Of a stretch of DNA of 64,000 bases, positions 11,230 to 19,867 are shown in pieces. The notes beneath the pieces are model-generated. The model searched no databases, had not been told where the DNA came from, and saw only the letters and a program-made list of their open reading frames with translations. Numbering within the stretch: the first letter of the stretch is position 1; every line of letters begins with the position of its first letter. Position numbers and translations under genes: made by a program. Source of the DNA: Sorangium cellulosum So0157-2 (GTDB taxonomy: Bacteria; Myxococcota_A; Polyangia; Polyangiales; Polyangiaceae); the NCBI RefSeq assembly GCF_000418325.1, contig NC_021658.1:9376001-9440000 (forward strand), given 5' to 3'.

Positions 11230-11474
11230 TGTAGCAGGGCGCTCGGCGGCGCGGCGCGCCGGCGTGCCTTTCTGCCACGCGCAGGCCGGCGCCGAGCCAT
11301 CGTGCCACAGCGCGCGGGTAGCCAGTTTGTAAGAGGTCCTCGCTTACCCGCCGGGCTCCCAACAGGTACGCGGCGTGCTTCGACCCTCGTCCGAACAAGT
11401 CATCCAGCGAGGGTTCCGGGCGGAGGGCGGTCCCCGACGCACCCGGGGCCTCTCTTGCGGAAAGGGTCGCTCGC

Positions 11475-12896
11475 ATGAAACGGCAATTTGCGCCTTTGCT
11501 CATCCTGTTGCTCGTCGCGGCGTGCGGCGAGGAAGGCGGCGTTCAGCCCGCCGACGTCCAGGCCGGCTCCGGAGGGAGCGGCGGCGCGCCATCGGATCAG
11601 GGCGCGCAGGCAGGAGGGGGCGGCCAGGGCGCAGGCGGCGAGGGCGGCAGCGGCGGCGAGGGCGGCAGCGGCGGCGGGGGCGGCAGCGGCGGCGAGGGCG
11701 GCAGCGGCGGTGAGGGCGGCAGCGGCGGCGCCGGGGGGTACAGCCCGGAGAACGACAACACCTTCCGGCCCGAGGAGCGGCCGTTCTCCGACGAGCTGCT
11801 CGAAAAGCTCAAGACGAAGCCGGGGTTCACGATCAGCGTGTTTGCGCGAGGGGCCGACAATGCGCGCATGATGGAGCTCGCCCCCGGCGGCGGGGTGTAC
11901 GTCACGCGGCCGACGACCGGGGACGTGCTGCTCCTGCGCGACACCGACGGCAACGGGGCGGCGGACGAGTCGACGAAGGTGTTCACGGGGGGTCCGGGCT
12001 TCGAGACCCTGCACGGCATCGCGCTCAACGCCGAGCGCGACACCATGTACCTGGCGACGGCGACGAGCCTTTACTCCGCCCCCATCGACGGCGACGGCCG
12101 CCTCGGCGACGCGTCGACCTTGATCACCGATCTGCCCGACGGCGGCCAGCACGGCAAGCGCACGATGCGCCTCACCCCCGACGGGACATCCCTTCTGTTC
12201 TCGGTAGGCAGCAGCTGCAACGCGTGCGCCGAGACGAACCCCGAGCACGCCGCCCTGCTGCTCATCGACCCATCGCTCGGCCCCCAGACGCAGCAGGACC
12301 GCACCGTCTTCGCCAAGGGCCTGCGCAACACCATCGGCTTCGACTGGTACCCGGGCACCGACGAGCTCTGGGGCATGGATCACGGCAGCGACCAGCGCGG
12401 CAACGTCGTGCCTCCCGAGGAGCTCAACCGGCTCGTCGAGGGCAACAACTACGGCTGGCCTTATGTGTACTCGAGCGGCCCCGGCGAGCGGGGGCTCGAT
12501 CCGATCATGGACGACCCGCCCGACACGACGAAACAGGACTACGCCGCCGCCACCGAGCCCGCGGTGCTCATCTACGACGCGCACAGCGCGCCCATCGATT
12601 TCCGCTTCTACACGGGCGACCAGTTCCCGGCCGAGTACAAGAACGACGCGTTCGTCGCGATGCGCGGGTCGTGGAACCGTTACCCGCCGGTGGGCTACAA
12701 GGTGGTGCGCGTCCTCTTCGACGACGCGACCCACACGCCGACGGGCTTCGAGGACTTCATCACCGGATGGCTCATCGAGGACGGCCGCGCCACCTTCGGG
12801 CGCCCCGCCGGGCTCCTCCAGATGCCGGACGGGTCTCTCCTCGTGAGCGACGACACGAGCGGCATCATCTACCGCGTCTCGTACACCGGTCCGTGA
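11475..12896 (+). CDS. Lipoprotein with glucose/sorbosone dehydrogenase-like beta-propeller
   Basis: 473 residues. The lipoprotein signal ends in VAAC (C17), followed by a 60-residue linker made of Gly/Ser/Glu repeats encoded by 18-bp units. From about residue 100 the sequence is a six-bladed propeller of the PQQ-type soluble aldose/sorbosone dehydrogenase superfamily: HGIALN, KGLRNTIGFDWYP, MDHGSD, NNYGWPY, and the final LLVSDD-SGIIYRVSY. Such proteins oxidise sugars with PQQ or bind sugars at the surface. PQQ ligands were not verified, so the catalytic role is inferred. The 3' end overlaps the convergent MFS gene by 32 bp. The Gly-rich linker resembles the one in the protease gene at 14977. 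Confidence 0.85.
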   Translation: MKRQFAPLLILLLVAACGEEGGVQPADVQAGSGGSGGAPSDQGAQAGGGGQGAGGEGGSGGEGGSGGGGGSGGEGGSGGEGGSGGAGGYSPENDNTFRPEERPFSDELLEKLKTKPGFTISVFARGADNARMMELAPGGGVYVTRPTTGDVLLLRDTDGNGAADESTKVFTGGPGFETLHGIALNAERDTMYLATATSLYSAPIDGDGRLGDASTLITDLPDGGQHGKRTMRLTPDGTSLLFSVGSSCNACAETNPEHAALLLIDPSLGPQTQQDRTVFAKGLRNTIGFDWYPGTDELWGMDHGSDQRGNVVPPEELNRLVEGNNYGWPYVYSSGPGERGLDPIMDDPPDTTKQDYAAATEPAVLIYDAHSAPIDFRFYTGDQFPAEYKNDAFVAMRGSWNRYPPVGYKVVRVLFDDATHTPTGFEDFITGWLIEDGRATFGRPAGLLQMPDGSLLVSDDTSGIIYRVSYTGP

Positions 12897-14169
12897 GACA
12901 AGGCGCCTGAGCAGGGTGCTTGTCGCTCTGGCCCTGCGACGCCTCCTCGAGCGCGAGCTTCGCGGGGAGGCGCGCGCTCGGAAACAGCAGGTAAGCGAGG
13001 ACCGGCGAGAGCGCCGCCAGGACGGCCGCCAGGCTGAAGTGCAGCGGATAGCCGAGGCGCCCCGCGGAGAAGCCGCTCGCCGCCGAGGCGACCCCCGTGG
13101 CGATCACCATCGCGCTCGCCTGGAGGGTGTAATCCGTGGCGGCGCTCTCCCGATCGGTCCAGTCCATCATGCACGTGAAGAGCGCCGCCGTGGCCATCCC
13201 GCCGGCGAAGTGCTCGAACGCGCAGAGGGCCGCCAGCAGCGGCACCCCTGCCTCGGCCCGGGCGGCGTACGCGTACCCGAGCACGCTCGCCGCCTGGAGG
13301 ACGGCGAAGCCGACCAGCGACGAGCGCCGCACGAGCCGCAGCACCAGCGCCCCGCCGGCCAGCGCGCCGAGCAGCCCCGCGACGAACCCCACCGCCCCAA
13401 GGAGCCACCCGATGTCCGCGAGGGAGAGGCCGAGATCGGTGAGGAACGGCCGCAGCATGCCCACCGCGAAGGCGTCGCCGAGCTTGTACACGACGATGAG
13501 CGCGAGCACCTGCCGGGCATGAGGGCGCTTCCAGAACGAGGTGGCGATCGCGACGACCGAGGAAGAGCGAGCCCCCTCGCGCCCACACGCCGCCTCGCGG
13601 GCGAGCAGCGTGGGAATGCTCAGGAGGGCAATCGACAGCGCCATGAGCGCGAAGGTGAGCCCCCAGCCCAGCCGGTCGAAGAGGACGAGCAGCGCCCCGC
13701 CGCCCACGATCATCCCGGCCCGATACCCGGCCACCTGGATGCCGTTGGCCAGGCCCCGCTCGCCCGGCGCCAGGAGGTCCACCGCCAGGCCGTCCGTGGC
13801 GATGTCCTGGGTGGCGGAGAGCAGATTGACGATCAGCACCGCCGCGAGCACCGAGGAGAGCCCCTCCCCCGGGTCCCGCAGCGCGAGGAGCCCGAGCGCC
13901 GCGATCGTGAGCCCTTGCAAGGGGAGGATCCACGAGCGGCGGCGCCCGAGCCGGGGGAAGAAGAACCGATCGACGAGCGGCGCCCAGAGGAACTTGAGCG
14001 CCCACGGGAGCGCGAGCAGGGAGGCGAGCCCGATGCCCTCGAGCGAGATCCCCTGCTTGCGCAGGAGGACCGGGAGCGCCTGGGTGAAGAAGCCGAACGG
14101 GAGCCCCTGGCACATATACAGCGACGCCAAGAGCCCGAGGCGTCGCCAGGACAGGTGGGGAGAGCGCAT
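12865..14169 (-). CDS. AmpG-like MFS transporter
   Basis: 434 residues from the ATG at 14169, with about 12 hydrophobic segments. The start LGLLASLYMCQGLPFGFF, the LVDRFF-LGRRRSW loop and the ATQDIATDG motif are diagnostic of the AmpG/acetyl-CoA transporter group of the major facilitator superfamily. AmpG homologues import anhydromuropeptides for cell-wall recycling; others export small molecules. The start at 14169 is supported by coupling: the stop codon of the upstream TetR gene overlaps it as TGATG, so the two genes form one transcript controlled by the TetR protein. A longer in-frame start at 14229 lies inside the regulator gene. The final codons overlap the convergent sugar-dehydrogenase-like gene. 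The substrate is not predictable; TetR linkage favours efflux of a ligand sensed by the regulator. Confidence 0.88.
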   Translation of the reverse strand: MRSPHLSWRRLGLLASLYMCQGLPFGFFTQALPVLLRKQGISLEGIGLASLLALPWALKFLWAPLVDRFFFPRLGRRRSWILPLQGLTIAALGLLALRDPGEGLSSVLAAVLIVNLLSATQDIATDGLAVDLLAPGERGLANGIQVAGYRAGMIVGGGALLVLFDRLGWGLTFALMALSIALLSIPTLLAREAACGREGARSSSVVAIATSFWKRPHARQVLALIVVYKLGDAFAVGMLRPFLTDLGLSLADIGWLLGAVGFVAGLLGALAGGALVLRLVRRSSLVGFAVLQAASVLGYAYAARAEAGVPLLAALCAFEHFAGGMATAALFTCMMDWTDRESAATDYTLQASAMVIATGVASAASGFSAGRLGYPLHFSLAAVLAALSPVLAYLLFPSARLPAKLALEEASQGQSDKHPAQAPCLTDRCTRRGR

Positions 14170-14801
14170 CAGCGGCTCGCCTTCCTGGCGGCGGAGGAGA
14201 GGCCGAGGAGCCCCGACGCCATCGCCCACGTCGCGCCGGCGGCCGAGCCCGGGGGGATGAGCTCGCGCGCCGTGGCCGCGAGCACGAAGTACCCCTGAAC
14301 GGCGGCCACGATCGCCGCAGCCGCGGCGTCCACGTCGCCCCGCGCGCAGGAGAACACCCGCGCCCGAACGCCGCGCCGCACGATCGCGGCGAGCTTCTTC
14401 ACCGCGCCCTCGAGCGCGCCCGCGAACGCCTTCCGGACATCCGCGTCCCGGAGCGCCTCGCCGCTCACGCAGATCCAGCAGGCGAGCGCCCGCGGGTCGG
14501 CCCCCTCGCCCACCCGCAGGTGCGCGTCGATGAACGCGCGGAGCTCGGCCTCGGGATCGCCCGCCGCGGCGGCGAGCCGCCGCTCGATCCGATCTTCATG
14601 GTCCCGCGCGAGCAGCTCGACGGCGGCGAGCAGGATCTCTCGCTTGCTCTCGAAGTGGTAGTGGACGAGCCCCGGCGCGATGTGGGCCGCCGCGGCGACG
14701 GCCCCGATGGACGCCCCCTCGTAGCCGCGCTCCGCCATGACCTCCAGGAGAGCGCGCGCGATCTGGGCTCGACGTTCCGCGGTGTTCGAGGGGCGAGGCA
14801 T
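14169..14801 (-). CDS. TetR family transcriptional regulator
   Basis: 210 residues. The N-terminal helix-turn-helix (residues about 10-55) reads RRAQIARALLEVMAERGYEGAS, then a turn and HYHFESKREIL, the classic TetR signature. The rest is a helical ligand-binding domain with the layout of BetI/AcrR-type proteins, including the conserved-looking ALACWICVSGEA segment. The gene overlaps the start of the MFS transporter by one base (TGATG), so it should repress its own promoter together with the transporter. A promoter and a perfect inverted repeat lie just upstream (14834-14883). The ligand is unknown. The family assignment is very safe. Confidence 0.93.
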   Translation of the reverse strand: MPRPSNTAERRAQIARALLEVMAERGYEGASIGAVAAAAHIAPGLVHYHFESKREILLAAVELLARDHEDRIERRLAAAAGDPEAELRAFIDAHLRVGEGADPRALACWICVSGEALRDADVRKAFAGALEGAVKKLAAIVRRGVRARVFSCARGDVDAAAAAIVAAVQGYFVLAATARELIPPGSAAGATWAMASGLLGLSSAARKASR

Positions 14802-14833
14802 CCTGCCGCTCCTGCGCTCGCTGGCGCCGGTTT

Positions 14834-14855
14834 GTTGGTTGGTCGTACAACCAAC
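14834..14855. promoter_or_regulatory. Probable TetR operator (perfect 8-bp inverted repeat)
   Basis: GTTGGTTG at 14834-14841 and its exact reverse complement CAACCAAC at 14848-14855 flank a 6-bp centre. The 22-bp dyad begins 33 bp upstream of the TetR start codon and touches the -10 element, where a repressor would block initiation. It is clearly AT-richer than its surroundings. Confidence 0.75.
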
Positions 14856-14883
14856 TTATGGAGCGGCCTCAGCCGCGCGTCAA
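14855..14883 (-). promoter_or_regulatory. Sigma-70-type promoter of the tetR-MFS operon
   Basis: Read on the minus strand, TTGACG (14883-14878) is followed after exactly 17 bases by CATAAG (14860-14855). These fit housekeeping -35 and -10 boxes at 5/6 and 4/6 positions. Transcription would start inside the operator dyad at about 14848, giving a leader of about 45 nt. Confidence 0.65.
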
Positions 14884-14976
14884 GGAGGGGCGCGGGCCGC
14901 TCGAGCAGGATCGCGCCGGGCGAGCGGCAGGGGCACCGGGTAAGCTACGGCGTCTCGCCATCAAGGAGCTCGATCG

Positions 14977-16922
14977 ATGAATTCGCGTCCTCTCTCGCTG
15001 ATGATCGCAGGGCTGCTCTCCTGCGCCGGCCTCGTGTCCGCGTCCTGCGCGCCGTCGTCGCCCCCCGGCGACGCGGGCGGCCAGGGGAGCGCCGGCTCGG
15101 GCGCGGGCGGCCAGGCCGGCGGCGGGGCGAGCGGCGCTGGCGGCGAGGCCGGCGCCGGCGGCGAGGCCGGCGCCGGGGGCGAGGCCGGCGCCGGGGGCGA
15201 GGCCGGCGCTGGCGGCGAGGCCGGCGCTGGCGGGAGCGGGCCGGGGGACGGGGAGTCCGAGCTCCTCTCGGGGCGGGACGAGGCCAGCGCGCCTTTCAGG
15301 GCGGTGGGCCGGCTGAGCGGCGGGCTCGGCTCCGGGGCCTGCACGGCGTTCCTCGTCGACCCCGCGGGGCGCCCCGAGGCGCCGGCCCACGTGCTCACGA
15401 ACGCTCACTGCACCCACGAGTGGGCCGCGGAGACCGCGCCGGCGCTGGCGGCGAGGCCGGCGCTGGCGGCGAGGCCGGCGCTGGCGGGAGCGGGCCGGGG
15501 GACGGGGAGTCCGAGCTCCTCTCGGGGCGGGACGAGGCCAGCGCGCCTTTCAGGGCGGTGGGCCGGCTGAGCGGCGGGCTCGGCTCCGGGGCCTGCACGG
15601 CGTTCCTCGTCGACCCCGCGGGGCGCCCCGAGGCGCCGGCCCACGTGCTCACGAACGCTCACTGCACCCACGAGTGGGCCGCGGAGACCGCGGCAAACGC
15701 GGTGTTCGTGGACACCGAGGCGACCCCGGAGCTGCGGATGATCTTCAATTACTTCCGCGACACCGAGGGCGCGCAGGTGGAGGTGCCGGCGAAGGCGATC
15801 CGCTATGCGACGATGAAGGGCACCGACCTCGCGGTGGTCGAGCTCGACACCACGATCGGCGCCCTCGCGGAGCGCGGCGTCGTCGCGCTCGGGCTCGCGC
15901 CCTCGGCGCCGCCGCCGGGGGGGCGCGTGTCGGTGGTGGGCGCGCCGCAGCTCGACGTGGAGTTCCTGCGGCGCGCTCGCTGCAGCGAGGAGGGCACCTT
16001 CGATATCGTCGAGTATCGCTGGCACTGGTTCGGCGCGCACCGGAACCGCTGCGACGACATCGCCAACGGCAGCTCGGGCTCGCCGGTGCTGGACGAGGCG
16101 CAGCGGGTCTATGCGGTCGTCAACACCACGACCCTGGGGAGCCCGCCCGACGGCGACTGCTTCCTCGGCAGGCCGTGCGAGGTCGGCGCGCCCCCGGGCG
16201 TGTCGGTCGAGGGCGCGAGCTACGCCGTCGACGTCACCGGCGTGAGCGCCTGCTTCGGGGACGACGGCCGCTTCGCGCTGGATCGCGAGGGTTGCGCCCT
16301 CGACGCCGGCCGGGCGCTCGACGTGCTGACCTACCCCGCTCCCCGCGAGCGGCCGAGCGATCCGGCGACGGGCGCGACGAACACCTGGGAGGTGACGCTG
16401 GGCGCGCGGGACGCGCTCGGGTTCTTCCGCTACAAGCTGGGGCGCGCCGGCGAGGTCGACTGCCGCCGGCAAGAGGGCTACTCGGCGCCGCTCAAGCTCG
16501 ATTCGCAGGACCTGTCGGCCATCGCGCTGCCCGAGGCCGAGGGGGTCCACCTGCTCTGCGCGCTCGCCGGCCCGACGGCGACGCCCGACGCCGCGTGGCA
16601 GCCGCTCTCGTTCCCCACGGTCGTCCTCACCACGATCGACACGACCCCGCCGTCGCGCCGGCCCGCGCTCTCGCGCGGGGGCGACGCCGCCGAGGGCCTG
16701 CGCGTCGAGCCGATCTTCTCCCTGCCGGAGCACGCGGATTTCGAGTACCGCTTCGGCCCCCCGGACACGACCGACTGCGACGATCCGGCGGCCGAGTGGC
16801 GCCGGTACCGGCGGATCCCCATCTTCCTCGACCCCCGCGACCTGCCGGCCCGGTTCTGCGTGCGCCCGACGGACTGGGTAGGCAACGTGGGCGAGCCGTT
16901 CGATTACCTGCTGCCCGAGTGA
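14977..16922 (+). pseudogene. Trypsin-like serine protease lipoprotein, frameshifted by an internal duplication
   Basis: The reading frame starts at 14977 with a lipoprotein signal (lipobox VSASC), a linker of GAGGEA repeats and the His region LTNAHCTHEW, then goes out of frame and stops at 15570. A second frame carries the same His region again, followed by Asp (GTDLAVVELD), Ser (NGSSGSPVLDE) and a Cys-containing C-terminal region to 16922. Together they make one S1-type secreted endopeptidase. The break is a 254-bp tandem duplication; removing one copy restores a single 563-residue frame. As sequenced, the first product lacks the catalytic Asp and Ser. A product started inside the second copy would lack a signal peptide. 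An assembly error in this repeat-rich segment is a real alternative, in which case the gene is intact. Confidence 0.8.
15185..15692 (+). repeat. 254-bp tandem duplication (two copies)
   Basis: Copy 1 is 15185-15438 and copy 2 is 15439-15692. They differ at only about two positions, both in the first 20 bases inside the 18-bp GAGGEA-coding repeats; the rest is identical. The left breakpoint falls in those 18-bp repeats, which suggests slippage or unequal recombination between them. The length is not a multiple of three. Confidence 0.9.
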
Positions 16923-16961
16923 GCCGCGTCGCCCGCCGCCAGAGGCCGGACATCCCCGCCG

Positions 16962-17504
16962 TCATGCCGGCCTCGGCAGCACGAACTCTTCCGCCTCGAG
17001 CCCCTTGAACACGGTCGGCCCCGTCCGGCGGAACCCGAGCTTCTCCAGCACCCGGACCGACGCGGCGTTCTCGAGCATCGCGTGGGCGACGAGGCGCGGG
17101 AGCCCGAGATCCTCGAACGCATACCGGATGCACGCCGCGCCCGCCTCGGTCGCGTAGCCCTTGCCCCAGTGCTCGCGGAAGAAGCGATATCCGAGATCCG
17201 CGAGCCCAAGATCCTCGTGCCACCTCAGCCCGCACCAGCCGAGCTTCTCCCCCGTCTCCCGGCTCAGGGCGATGAACCGGCCCATGCGGAAGGCCTCGAA
17301 CTGGTGCGCGAGCCGCGCGACCACCGCGCGCGCCTCGTCCTCGCTGGCGAACGCAGGGTCCCCCGTGTAGCGGATCACCTCGGGATCGGCGTTCAGCTGC
17401 ATCATGAACGGGACGTCGGAGGGCCGGTGGGGGCGCAGGCTCAGGCGTTGCGTCGAAAGGACAGCGGGGGTTTCGTCAGGCTCGTTCCTGTCGATGGCGA
17501 CCAT
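16962..17504 (-). CDS. GNAT family N-acetyltransferase (RimJ/RimL type)
   Basis: 180 residues. The opening TQRLSLRPHRPSDVP is the usual start of RimJ/RimL-type acetyltransferases. The acetyl-CoA-binding motif A is visible as YRFFREHWGKGYATEA, followed by LVAHAMLENAASVRVLEKLGFRR, the typical motif B. Members acetylate the N-terminus of ribosomal proteins or a range of amines, so the substrate cannot be named. It is convergent with the protease gene (39 bp between stops) and divergent from the ferritin-like lipoprotein gene. No operon partner is seen. Confidence 0.9.
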   Translation of the reverse strand: MVAIDRNEPDETPAVLSTQRLSLRPHRPSDVPFMMQLNADPEVIRYTGDPAFASEDEARAVVARLAHQFEAFRMGRFIALSRETGEKLGWCGLRWHEDLGLADLGYRFFREHWGKGYATEAGAACIRYAFEDLGLPRLVAHAMLENAASVRVLEKLGFRRTGPTVFKGLEAEEFVLPRPA

Positions 17505-17786
17505 CCCGCCATCTTACCGGGTCCGCCACGGCGATGCACCGCGGGGCCGGCCAGGCGCAGCATCGCGTCGGCTCCGGCCCGCGCGTGGCACAGCGCGGCC
17601 GCGGTCGCTCCTCGAGCCTGCGCGGCCGGCGCGCGGCGCGCTCGACGGCGGCCGCCCTCGTCGGGCTGTGCCGCGGGCGTCCGGTGCGACGACGATGTCA
17701 GGCCAGCGAGCGCTCGCCGTCCGCGCGAGCCTGCGAGCCCTCCCCGCTGTCCTCGGCGGCACAGAACTTGTTGGGTGAGGACGCAT

Positions 17787-19115
17787 ATGGCCTCTTCGAA
17801 CCCCATCGACAGAATCCTGCTTCGTGTCCTGTCGCTCTCGCTCGCGCCCCTCGTCGGCGGATGCGGGATCGACACCAGCGTCTTCGAGCCCATCCCTTGC
17901 GCGGGCGAGGGGCGCACCCCGTACCTGGCGGGCGCCGAGCCCGGGGCTCCTGCCGATTACGTGGAGCTGAGAATGATAGCGAGCCCGTCGGGCGCGATGA
18001 CGCCGAGCGCGCTCGAGTCGGTGGGCGAGAAGTGCTCCGGGGCGGCGGACAGGCCCGCGTGCGAGGAGGAGATCGCGGCGGCCACGTCGACGAAGGGGTT
18101 CCGCCTCGGGGACTGCGTGGATTACTGCCCGGATCACATCCTGATCGTCAACACGGGCGACGAGGTGACGGTCCTCGATACGCGGGACGCGGTGAGGGCG
18201 TGGCTCGGCCCCGTGGACGCGCCCGCGGACGCGGTGCTCGCCGCGTCGCTGGCAGGCTACACCGTCCGCTGCAGCAAGCCCGACGAGGGCGGCGTCCGGC
18301 CTGACGGCGACGCGTACGAGGTCCTCGCGACGCGGTACACGGCGACCTGCGCTCCGATCGAGCGCACGCTCTATGTGCTCGGGGTCGACGCGGGCGGCGG
18401 CGTGCAGGAGCTGGAGACCGAGGTGATCGAGTCCGAGTCCGGCGCCTGCGTCGGCCGGAGGCCGGCGGGGCTGCTGCGGGCCGCGGGCCGGGGCGCGACG
18501 CCGGTGGGGGCGTACTTCGCGAACGTGGCGCGGCTCGAGGCGGCGAGCGTCTGGGCCTTCGAGGTGCTCGGGCGCGAGCTCGCCCACCACGGGGCGCCGC
18601 GGCCGCTCGTGGAGCGGGCGCGCGCCGCCGGGCGCGACGAGGTGCGGCACGCGCGGGTGATGCGGCGCCTCTCGGCGCGTTACGGCGGCCGCTGGCAGCC
18701 GCCGCGGGTGGAGCCGAGGCCGGTCCGATCGCTGGAGGAGCTCGCGATCGACAACGCGACCGAGGGGTGCGTGCGGGAGACGTACGGGGCGCTGGTCGGC
18801 ATGTGGCAGGGGCGCTTCGCGCGGGATCCGCTGGTCCGGCGCGTGATGGCGCGCGTCGCGCGGGACGAGGCGCGGCACGCGAAGCTCTCGTGGGCGATCG
18901 ACGTCTGGGTGCGGCCGCGGCTCTCGGCCGCCGAGCGGCGGCGCGTCGACGAGGCGCGGCGCGGGGCGCTTTCGGCGCTCGAGGAGGAGGCGCGGCGCGA
19001 GGTGGATCCGGCGCTCGTGGTCCACGCCGGGATGCCGGGCCGGGAGGCGGCGAGGAGGCTCTCGCGGAATTTCGCGGAGGCGATCGTCGCGGGCGCTGCG
19101 GGCGTGGGCGCCTAG
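17787..19115 (+). CDS. Ferritin-like (diiron four-helix) lipoprotein
   Basis: 442 residues from the ATG at 17787, chosen because a lipoprotein signal (LVGGC) directly follows. The first half is a Cys-containing region without a recognised fold. From about residue 240 there is a four-helix ferritin-like arrangement: an iron-ligand Glu in VARLEAASVWAFEVL, an ExxH in RDEVRHARVM, a second Glu in the ATEGCVRETYG helix, and a second ExxH in RDEARHAKLS. This E/ExxH/E/ExxH pattern predicts a diiron or other metal site. The anchor places the domain outside the cytoplasm, unlike storage ferritins. Possible roles are metal handling, peroxide removal or a redox reaction; none is proven. Related ferritin-like lipoproteins occur in other large myxobacterial genomes. 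Confidence 0.82.
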   Translation: MASSNPIDRILLRVLSLSLAPLVGGCGIDTSVFEPIPCAGEGRTPYLAGAEPGAPADYVELRMIASPSGAMTPSALESVGEKCSGAADRPACEEEIAAATSTKGFRLGDCVDYCPDHILIVNTGDEVTVLDTRDAVRAWLGPVDAPADAVLAASLAGYTVRCSKPDEGGVRPDGDAYEVLATRYTATCAPIERTLYVLGVDAGGGVQELETEVIESESGACVGRRPAGLLRAAGRGATPVGAYFANVARLEAASVWAFEVLGRELAHHGAPRPLVERARAAGRDEVRHARVMRRLSARYGGRWQPPRVEPRPVRSLEELAIDNATEGCVRETYGALVGMWQGRFARDPLVRRVMARVARDEARHAKLSWAIDVWVRPRLSAAERRRVDEARRGALSALEEEARREVDPALVVHAGMPGREAARRLSRNFAEAIVAGAAGVGA

Positions 19116-19205
19116 CGGGGGCGTGCCCCGAGCGCACCCGCGGTGCCTCTCGCGTTCGCCAGAGGCCTCCTTCGTCGACCTGGAATCCCGAGAACGAGAG
19201 AAGAC

Positions 19206-19295
19206 GAACTACAGAGGCACAGAGGGCACAGAGAAGAAGAGGAGAAAGAGCTCTTTCTTCCTCTCTCCTCTGTGCCCTCTGCGCCTCTGTGGTTC
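19206..19295. repeat. Long imperfect hairpin element (about 45-bp arms)
   Basis: The two arms around the centre at 19250/19251 are reverse complements at about five sixths of positions. The outer arms read GAAC-ACAGAGGC-CAGAGGGCACAGAG and its complement. The element lies 90 bp after the ferritin-like gene and may end its transcript. The same wording recurs at 24283-24348, so it belongs to a dispersed repeat family. Confidence 0.75.
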
Positions 19296-19867
19296 ATTTT
19301 TTTCTCTTCGAACGCTTGGCCCGCACGCGGAACGCTGAAGCCGTCTCCTCATTTTCGCGGAGATGGTCTCCTGGCGCCATTGCGCGGGCGCGGGCCGCTG
19401 CTTCTCCAGGCATTCGCCGCGCGCTGCCTTCGTTCTGATCCCGCGACGCGCCCGGGCTTCGCCGGCGCGGCCGCCGCCTAGCGCTCCACGAATGCGTGGC
19501 CGCGGATCGACAGGAGCCCTGGTCGTCAAGCCCTCGGCAGGGGGCTTGGTGAGCCGCCCCCATCAACTTAGGATCGCTCCAGACACATCGGGTTGGCGAC
19601 TGGAGCCTTCGAGCGCTGGCGGCACCTGATTGCGCCACGCGTCGTGGCGTGGCCCGCAGGGTGTCGTATCGACGCATCGCCCTGGCTTTTCGTGCCGGCA
19701 ATTGGTGGGACTTTCGTCGAGAGGTCGGCGCAGGGCCAGGGCGGAGATCCGCCCTGGAGTCGCCCTTCGCCCGATTCGCTCGCCTGTGGGCTCCACCTGA
19801 TCTGAACACGACTGTCTGCGGGAATCGAGCGCATCAAAGCTCGAAATCGATAGAAAGGCGGACTCAC
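19296..19867. other. Long leader/intergenic region before the collagen-like gene
   Basis: No gene is supported. A short hairpin (7-bp arms CAAGCCC/GGGCTTG) lies near 19530-19552. GC content falls near 19800-19867, as expected for a promoter and leader, with a purine-rich stretch (GAAAGGCGG) before the ATG at 19868. No clear -35/-10 pair could be assigned. Confidence 0.45.

Noticed and set aside
11329-11347. GTAAG...CTTAC dyad between the phosphatase and sugar-dehydrogenase-like genes
   Set aside because: Only five outer pairs and one inner pair match, so it is too weak to call an operator without comparison.
14520-15438. Upstream part of the long plus-strand frame leading into the protease
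   Set aside because: It is antisense to the tetR gene and Arg/Gly-rich. Only the part after the duplication junction is protease sequence.
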